Position numbers and translations under genes: made by a program. This document shows, in pieces, positions 57,043 through 64,000 of a DNA stretch of 64,000 nucleotides. Each line of letters starts with the position of its first letter. Position 1 is the stretch's first letter. Under the pieces are notes generated by a model. That model was not told where the DNA came from, searched no databases, and was given only the letters and a program-made list of their open reading frames with translations. The DNA comes from Kuschelorhynchus macadamiae (lineage: Eukaryota; Arthropoda; Insecta; Coleoptera; Curculionidae), in contig JAUTXW010004476.1 in assembly GCA_030620095.1 (NCBI GenBank), positions 1-64,000 on the forward strand, read 5' to 3'.

Positions 57043-59103
57043 CTGAAATATAAAAACACTTATCAGTTACACATAATAAAACTGAAACAATATTTGTAGC
57101 AACATTTTCGCAATGTGTTATGTATTTTTAACTTTTAGTAATCGTTTTTAAGTAAGTATGATTTAGTATAACATCAAGTAAACTAGCCCGAGTTATTACT
57201 ATCAATAAATCTGTCAGGCTGTCATCATAGAATAATTTTATTACCACTACCAAGAAATGAATGTTTGTGATTGTGAAACTTTGTCTTCAAATACCTAGCA
57301 GGAATGTAATTTGTAATATTGTCGTATATAGGATTCTGAGATTCCAACAAATGTAATAAGAAATAATAAAAGTAATAAGAAAAATGTAGTATAAAACATA
57401 ACCAATAATCTTACGCTCGCAGTTCAATATTATGGAAGCAAAAAACAAGTTGGTTGAAGATTCTCCATGTTTCAAAAATATTTTGGATTATACAGGGTGC
57501 GCTCACAAGAATCACTTTTATTTCGAAGAGAGAATTGTAACAGTATTATCCTCAAAGATGGGTTGGCCACGTTGGTTTTCTTGCATTACCGCCAAGGTCT
57601 TATAATCTTATCCTGTTATATTTTTTTCTATGGGACTACGTAAAAGATAGAGTGTATGTCACAAACCTACAAGACTGACAAGATTCTTAAAAGAATTGAC
57701 ATGTGTATTGAACAAGAAGGACATATTTTCGAACTTTTATTAAAAAGAAACTGACTTTTTTAGGTTACAATATGAGTTGTTTTAGTGTAAATGTAATATG
57801 TAGTTTTACTAATTTTTGTTTTATTATGTTTATTAATTTTCTAGTCATAACAATAAGTTATTTAAAATACAACTATAAATAAACTAGGAAAATTAAGATT
57901 TTTCGAAAACTGTTTGAGATAGGTATAGAACATTATTATTAAAATTTGAATAGTTTTAGGTGTAGTATAAAATGACAGGAAAAGTATGATTTAGTTTAAC
58001 AGATTGTTTAAAAAAAGTGAGATTTTTTAATAAAAAAATTTGTGACTTTGGGCCTCTAGAGAAAATACCCTGAAAATAAAATTTGAAATATTTCGTAGTA
58101 ATTATATTTATTTGGCTTTTACTTTACTCCGAATACTAATTTTATAGAACCTGGAATCAAAATGTAGGTAGTATATTAACAATAAACATAAGCTTGCAAA
58201 TGCTAATTTTTTTATTTAATTCGAATTATATCTAAAACTATAAGATTTTTGAATATTAAACCCTGCATAATCCAAAATATTTTTAAATGGTGAAGAATCT
58301 TTAACCATATCATGATACAAAAGCACATTATTGACAAATATCATCTTCAAGGCAATAGATTACTCCGCGCTATCGTTGACTCACCCTGTACCTGTAGGTA
58401 GTTGCTTCCTTATGCCCCAGTCACAATATCCTCGAAATTGTCGAATTAAAATTAAGGGTGAACATATTGATTATAATTGTGAATTATTTTAATATTTCCT
58501 ATAATTCAGACTTTAGGTGTTTAATTTCAAAGAATGTGTCATACATTTCCAAAAGAAATTGTGATTGAGATATTCGAGAAAATAAGTCTGTTGAAGTCAT
58601 ACTAAAAAAGTTTAATGTGAATATAAGTTGGTTAAAATTATATTTATCAATAGTTCCTACATACTATTAGCAAAATCGAAATAGTGTCAATAAAGTCGGA
58701 AATAATTGGAAATCTAACGACTTTTGGAAAAATCACTCAGAGTAGGTACGATGGAGCCCAGTTCTTTTTACATGAAACCTCTGAATATTGTCACATTCTG
58801 AATCCTACAAAAAAAGCAAGTACATATATTTTATGTTACATGTTGTAATTGTAAGTTCAATGGTTTTCAAGATATTGACATCTGAAATTCGGTATTATAG
58901 ACACTTTGGCAGGCTGTTAAATTTGCATTAGAGCAAAACGAATTGTACATTCATACTTCAGTTTTTTATAGTATTTTCTATCTTGACAATTTCCAATTCA
59001 ACAAGACATATTTTTGAAAAGCAGAAAAACTTACTTCTGCAAAAAGTTGATGTAAAACTTTTGAAAAAGAAAAAATCCTATTTGGGTTATAATTTTGTAT
59101 TAC
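57043..59103 (-). other. ENT intron between helix 8 and helix 9 exons
   Basis: About 2.06 kb with no gene. 58866-58915 resembles the interior of the MITE at 14805-15476. 'acagggtgcgctcac' (57491) and 'gactcaccctgta' (58378) look like the two ends of a MITE of roughly 900 bp flanked by TA. Confidence 0.55.
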
Positions 59104-59189
59104 CTTTTGGATCTTCCCTGCAAGTATTCTTCCTAAATAATCGCCAATACTGAACAGCAGGTAAGCAATGGTCGGAACAAAGAACACAT
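59104..59189 (-). CDS. ENT transporter exon (helix 8)
   Basis: 86 bp, acceptor ATTTTCAG, donor AAAAG/GTAATA. It reads VFFVPTIAYLLFSIGDYLGR, the ENT FxPVxxFLxFNxxDxxGR motif around helix 8, followed by a basic loop (AGKIQK). Phase 1 in, phase 0 out. Confidence 0.93.
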
Positions 59190-59691
59190 CTGAAAATTGT
59201 ATTAATAATGTAAATCATCTCTATGTTCTGAAATTCTGAAATATATACAATAGCTATATACTATACAGATACTAGACTTAAAAACATTTTAACAGTATTG
59301 CCTGGGCTCTTTGGAAACTTATTTGCTATGCGAAAAGTTCTATTTAGAAAGGTTTTGTTAGGGGAAAAACAATAGATATAATAAAATTTTACTTAAAAAA
59401 CAAAAGATACTGTTATTTAAACTAGTCAAAGTGTTTATTCTTTTATTTGAAACAACAGTAACTTTTAAAAAGTTTATAAACTGCACTATATTATGTTTTT
59501 TTAAATTCTCTATGCAAATGATCAAGCTAAGTGATGACACAATGATTATTCTCTAAATTTGAGATAAAGTTTGCGTTATTGCAATTTCTGGGACAAAAAA
59601 CATTACCTCTTCAGGTTAATTGCGTGGGGCCATTGGATATACAAATTCCAATTTTAGACTTCTTAAATTCTAAGAGCTTTAATGTCATGTT

Positions 59692-60120
59692 TCCTGATTG
59701 GGAGCAATGACAGTATCCCTTCTCCTCATTCCTCAAACGCGAAAGCTAGGGCGGGAGAAACGACCTACAACAAGAATCTTGGCCTGCATCGAGAATTTTT
59801 CCAGGAGGTACGATGGCAAGCATATGCATATATGTTGTGACAATCAAGCGGCGACTAAGGCTCTGTCTTCCAGCTGTGTCACTTAGTTGCTTACATGGTT
59901 ACTTGCTGGTCATCAGAACAAACAAAACTCAAACAGTCTAACCGCCCTTTCAGCCACTCTCAGGCTTTTCAAAACAAACAGAGGTCAACTTAAAACATTA
60001 TCTGGGTCCTAACTAGACACAGGCTAGTGAAATATCGCTTGCATAAAATAGGACTCGACAATGATCTATACTAAGTTAGACGATACTTCCGAGCATTTGT
60101 CTATGATTTGATGCTTTAGT
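59692..60120 (+). pseudogene. LINE RNase H domain fragment
   Basis: Inside an ENT intron on the opposite strand. An open piece (59698-59886) reads HICCDNQAATKALSSS, the RNase H SDSQAALKAL motif (here with Asn-Gln) of jockey/I-type LINEs. Shifted frames then give a LTALSATLRLF block and LDTG-LVKYRLHKIGLDND, similar to the LTGHxxLxxHLxKxGL motif after RNase H. Both ends are truncated. Confidence 0.65.
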
Positions 60121-60523
60121 TAACATCAGACTGCTTTGCTTGATAAATAATAAAAACTGTATAATATATCAAAATAATTTAATAAAATATTCAAACATTT
60201 TTTTTTGGTTACAACATCACTAAGTTTAAAAGTTCGCCTCTCATAGCCCAAAACATGTTTAATACATTTTAACGAACTATTAGAAGGTGACAGTGGCATA
60301 ACTGGAAAGAGTATAATCATTATAATGCTACATTCCTTAAATCCTGCAAAGATGAAATATTCTCTTTTATGTAGATCCCAAAAAAAATATATGTAGGCAT
60401 CCTTCCCCTATATTTCCTCCCTATTTCTTGGAGGACACCTATGTAGAGCCCAAGATTGTATTGAGCTCTTGATCTGATCCTTGAAAGGTTTAGCGCAATA
60501 GGCTTCAGACGGGTTCCCTAGTT

Positions 60524-61230
60524 CAGTGGCGCAGCTACCGGCGTTGCAATGCAACTAGGCGCTAAGTCAAAATAATCCCGCATGGATTATAAAATATATT
60601 TTAAAGTTGTTCTATTTTCCAAAATTCATAAGTCGTTAAATCTAAGCTGTAAAGTTCTCCGAGTAAAAAATGAAATATTGTGTATTTATTTAAAAACGTC
60701 CTCAAACAACTTTGTAAATTGCAGCACAATTAAATTTATAATGAAACTGAACTACATTTCATAAGTTTAGAATATTGCAGCCATTTGGGGTATCAAAGCC
60801 TCTTTTTATGAAAAACAGCAAAAGATTTCTAATAAGTTCATTGTCGAATTCTGCGATGACATAAAGTTTAGTACAACATTTAATAGTGCTCTAGATGTTG
60901 CTTCATCACAGTTGAAATTCAGAATATTTAAGCCTTCATGAGTGCTCTTGCTGACACTGAATTACAAAAGCAGGCTGAAGGAAAAAAAATTGATAATTTT
61001 ACCAATAAGATGGTTACTTTTTCGACAAAATTTAGAACAATTATCAACAGTAAATAAGCTGATTAACTTTATTCCTTGTAAACATCACATCACCTTATCA
61101 AATTTCCCAGATGTTTCTATGGCTCTTTTAATATTTTTGACCATTCCGGTCTGCTGCTTCAGCTCAACGTTCAATAAACTTAAACTTTGTAAGACTGAGA
61201 AAATAGTAATAGTCAGGAACGTTTAAGCAA
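60524..61230 (+). pseudogene. hAT element remnant
   Basis: Begins with a hAT-type end, CAGTGGCGCAGCTACCGG. Broken frames give ALDVASSQLKFRIF, TELQKQAEGKKIDNF and, at 61080-61170, FPDVSMALLIFLTIPV followed by a shifted FNKLKL; hAT proteins have FPNVxVALRIxLTxPVxxASxERSFSKLKL there. The ERSF motif is lost. The right terminal repeat was not found. Confidence 0.65.
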
Positions 61231-61954
61231 TCTTGCTATCTATTAAACATAGAAAATTGCACACAGAAAATACATTTTGACAAATTTATTGATATATTTG
61301 CAACAATTAATAACCGTAAGAAATGAATGTTTATAAAAGTTTTGAAGTTTGCCATAATTGGTCATGTGTACGTTAGGTAATGTAGATTATATATATATTA
61401 TTTTGCCAATGAAATTTCTATCATTGATTAGAAAACAAGTAGCATGTTGATTTTCAATTTATTATACGTGTTTATAACCTTTTTACAATTAATGCTTCCC
61501 CTTCCAAAAGTTCAAGGTGCCACTATCGACAACTCCCCGCAGTATTCTCTGGCTATGTCAACTTCGTTAATGTCTAAACGAGGGTTGTCAAGTTACGGTT
61601 AACCAGTTAGTTAAGATTAATTAATTATCCGGAACAAAATTAACCAGTTAAAGATTTACAAGAAAATCTTTTTTTTAATCGGTTACATTTTAAATAAACA
61701 AGGGACTGGTTAGGTCACAATTTATAATTTTGAAAGTCTTATGGACGGTTGCAAAAAGCTCAATTAAAGTTTAGAATGTTTAATGGAATGTCAAATTTGA
61801 CAGCGGGTTCATAGATTTCTGTAAGCAGCTTGTCAAATCCGAAAGCTCGGTTAAATATTCTAAACAGCAATTAAGTTTTATGCAACCGGAGGTAAATCCT
61901 ACAGTTTGAAGGAAATGGTGCCTTGACTGGCATCAGAAACTAATCTAATATGTA

Positions 61955-61958
<4 letters not shown>

Positions 61959-62019
<61 letters not shown>
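61959..62019. repeat. (TA)n tract before LINE 3' end
   Basis: About 30 TA units directly before the truncated LINE. Confidence 0.95.
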
Positions 62020-62021
<2 letters not shown>

Positions 62022-62563
62022 TACACATTACATTTACCTCGCGAGATCAAATACATGTACTTAACACAAGACATAGAGGGCTGCTGAGCATACCGAAACA
62101 CTCGACTGCCTTGTTTAGGAGATGCTTCACGTATCAGGCCACGCACATATATAACAAAATTCCTCCCGATCTAAAATTATTAAATTCTAACCAATTTAAA
62201 AGCAGATATAAACAAAGATTGCTCCTTGAGCAAAATAACTAAAAATACATTCTCGTGGTGCGCTTAATTGCATTTTTGCTGCATTTCCTTTCTTCCGTTC
62301 TTCCTCCGTTCCCCTGTCGCATTGTTCATTTTAGGTATACAGATTTATTTTTTATTATTTTTATAAAGTTAGTTATTAAGTGTATGATTGTTATAGGTAT
62401 ATTTAGTATGTGTTTTGTATTTACTGTATTATAAATTTATTATCTACCTAACCAATATCAGACCAAGGTTATATGTAAGAGTAGCCAGGTCTTTCGGCCT
62501 ATCAGGTTAAATAGCGCCTTGTGTCTGATATATCTGTATATTTATTTCTCTAAATAAAAAGTC

Positions 62564-62564
<1 letters not shown>
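62020..62564 (+). pseudogene. 5'-truncated LINE, ORF2 C-terminus and 3' UTR
   Basis: The frame 62024-62242 encodes the last 72 residues of a LINE ORF2: RHRGLLSIPKHSTALFRRCF, then QATHIYNKIPPDLK and FKSRYKQRLL before a stop, matching the conserved R...LxxPRxxTxxFxxSFxxxAxxxWNxLPxxI ending. About 320 bp of 3' UTR follow, ending AAATAAAAAGTCG just before a second (TA)n tract. The copy is bracketed by TA runs on both sides. Confidence 0.8.

Positions 62565-62619
<55 letters not shown>
62565..62619. repeat. (TA)n tract after LINE 3' end
   Basis: About 27 TA units. It either was the insertion target or represents the LINE's simple-repeat tail. Confidence 0.95.
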
Positions 62620-62622
<3 letters not shown>

Positions 62623-63072
62623 GAAAAGCAAAAATTTTTAATTTTTGCAGGAAAGCGGCCTACAAGAAGAAATTGCTTTTGATTATGTCACAGGATATCC
62701 TCCTGCGATCGATTCCTGGGCGTCTTATCTAAGACGTTACATTAAAGATTATTACCAGTCCGTCGTTAATGATTAATTTTAACCAGCTGGCCCGTTCTGC
62801 CTTTTCCGTTAGGTGGCGCGATGAGTTTCCAGTGGAATTATAAGAATATGGGGCGCACTCACTACATCGTCCAGAAATGTTATTGAAGAAAAATATAATG
62901 GTTTTATAGAAAAAAATGTGCAATAAAACAATACAAAAAACAGTGTTGAAAGGTGTCAATATCCAAACGATCATTAAAAAAAATCAAGTAAATTGGTCAG
63001 TTCAACTCGCTTACGGACTTGCTGAAAAATCTGGCTTAGCGTTTTAAATATATAGATGATTATTAGTCTTAC
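62620..63072. repeat. Dispersed repeat copy and intron sequence
   Basis: 62620-62720 is a plus-strand copy of the repeat seen inverted at 34793-34915. The following 62760-62890 segment, including ggcgcgatgagtttccag and ggggcgcactcactac, may belong to the same unknown element. The rest is unremarkable intron. Confidence 0.55.
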
Positions 63073-63277
63073 CATTCCATTTGTTTCCACTACCTCTACC
63101 CTCTGATTCTATCAGTACGGTAACTCCTGGGTATACACTTAAAGTGATAGCAAATACAAAGAACATAGATAGACCATACACCCAAATTTTCTTGAGTATT
63201 ATTTTATGTGAGATTAACCGGACTGTAGAAGTACTGCTGAAATCAGATATGCTGATAAACTTGTCTTCTATGTGATA
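63073..63277 (-). CDS. ENT transporter exon (central loop and helix 7)
   Basis: 205 bp, acceptor GTTTTATTTTAG, donor AATG/GTAAGA. It starts with the end of the large cytoplasmic loop, then reads LKKIWVYGLSMFFVFAITL and VYPGVTV, which corresponds to the family's (I/F)xKIWxxALSVxxxFxVTxxxFPAVT pattern of helix 7. Phase 0 in, phase 1 out. Confidence 0.93.
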
Positions 63278-63450
63278 CTAAAATAAAACAAATATCGTTT
63301 TAAAATATATTTCTAATAATAACAAAAATAAACATATGATTGTTTATACATTTTTCCTTAATTTTTATAAACTTCTCAATAATTTCATGAGGAGGTATTA
63401 AATATTTAAAATTATGCTTAAGAGAATGTAAGAAGAAATAAAATTCTTAC

Positions 63451-63695
63451 CTTATAAAATACAGTTTTGGTCAATACAATGTATAATACTATCGAAATGG
63501 CAATGGTAACGTTGCCAATAATAAAATACACTAGCGCACTGTGGGTGGAAGATGCTCCTATCGCTAAGGAGGCTATTTCAGCTAAAGCTGCAAAAATCCC
63601 TCCCAATGCTTGTCCACCTATTGTAGCGGTAATATAGACTGGCGAAAAGTTTCCGACTGTTCCAAAAATACTTCCTGAGAGAATTGCGCTACAGA
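63451..63695 (-). CDS. ENT transporter exon (helices 5-6)
   Basis: 245 bp, acceptor TATTTTCTAG, donor ATAAG/GTAAGA. It reads GSIFGTVGNFSPVY, then GGQALGGIFAALAEIASLAIG and a second hydrophobic segment ending VFYK. The (S/G)LFGxxGxxPxxY and GQGLAGxFAS motifs of ENT helices 5 and 6 are clear. Upstream exons are outside the window. Confidence 0.93.
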
Positions 63696-64000
63696 CTAGA
63701 AAATATATAATTTTTCATTTGTACACAAAAGAAGCAAGTGTCCAAATGGTGAAATATTAAAAGAAACCAAGGATAATATAAAAATAAAAGAAATACATAT
63801 ATAGAAAAACCAATAAAATAAAACAGGGCAATATAATGAAAAATTAAGTGGATATCAAGTTTTTGAGATTAATCTTTTAAATTTTTGAATGTGGAAATAA
63901 GTCATAGCATTCTTTAAGACAAAGCGAGTTTTTTTTTTAATATCTGAATTATTTGATTGACAGAGACAACGTGTAATTTGTCTAAACTAAGTAAAAAACA
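63696..64000 (-). other. Upstream ENT intron, running off the window
   Basis: Begins at acceptor CTAG beside 63695. AT-rich, no exon recognised. Confidence 0.6.

Larger units (their letters stand above)
38488..63695 (-). other. Equilibrative nucleoside transporter gene (partial)
   Basis: Five exons encode the C-terminal 281 residues or so of an ENT/SLC29 transporter, a membrane protein that moves nucleosides down their gradient and usually has 11 membrane helices and about 450 residues. Exon order on the minus strand: 63451-63695, 63073-63277, 59104-59189, 56846-57042, 38488-38599. Phases at successive junctions (0, 1, 0, 2) all agree and every intron is GT-AG. The N-terminal exons lie beyond the right edge. 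Introns are about 0.17, 3.9, 2.1 and 18.2 kb. It is the only host gene I recognise in the window. Confidence 0.9.

Noticed and set aside
1..64000. Search for CRISPR arrays, operons, rRNA and tRNA genes
   Set aside because: None seen. The sequence is eukaryotic, and no tRNA cloverleaf was recognised by eye, although a computational scan would be needed to exclude one.

Overview
The window is AT-rich eukaryotic DNA with introns, long non-coding stretches and many nested transposable elements. It looks like an arthropod genome, most probably an insect: the transposon types, the tRNA-Lys-type primer site of a gypsy element and the transporter exons all fit. I cannot name the species. There are no operons, CRISPR arrays or recognisable tRNA or rRNA genes. 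One base is ambiguous (n at 3565).

One host gene is recognisable: an equilibrative nucleoside transporter (ENT/SLC29 family) on the minus strand. It runs from beyond the right edge to a stop codon at 38488. Five exons are visible (63451-63695, 63073-63277, 59104-59189, 56846-57042, 38488-38599), with splice sites and codon phases that agree throughout. The last intron is about 18.2 kb and is packed with transposons.

Region by region. 1-15.8 kb is gene-poor DNA with a decayed LINE piece, two MITE-like elements and a foldback hairpin. 15.8-34.8 kb is a nest built on (TA)n tracts. A decayed Penelope-like element (minus strand, RT at 16.46-16.95 kb, N-terminal half at 29.46-30.3 kb) is split by a young 12.5-kb Ty3/gypsy element (16956-29455) with unusually long LTRs of about 2.95 kb, intact gag and pol, and a -1 frameshift heptamer. 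Beside it a 4.3-kb DNA transposon (30411-34714) sits inside a (TA)n tract and is itself interrupted by a 527-bp MITE. 34.8-38.5 kb is mostly repeats and the 3' side of the transporter gene.

The 18-kb transporter intron (38600-56845) holds four elements: a 2.13-kb hAT element with near-perfect 8-bp target duplications; a 5.2-kb head-to-head palindrome of two Tc1-like transposons, one copy with an apparently intact two-exon DD34E transposase; a 6.0-kb 412/mdg1-like gypsy element with 235-bp LTRs and broken pol; and a 2.06-kb mariner element with roughly 430-bp terminal inverted repeats. Upstream introns (57-63.7 kb) carry LINE and hAT remnants and two more (TA)n tracts bracketing a LINE 3' end.

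The observations most worth checking are the tandem array of primer-binding-site/LTR-end copies in the gypsy leader, the Tc1 palindrome with one intact copy, the small membrane-protein ORF whose start codon straddles the LTR/PBS junction of the second gypsy, and the repeated use of (TA)n tracts as landing sites.
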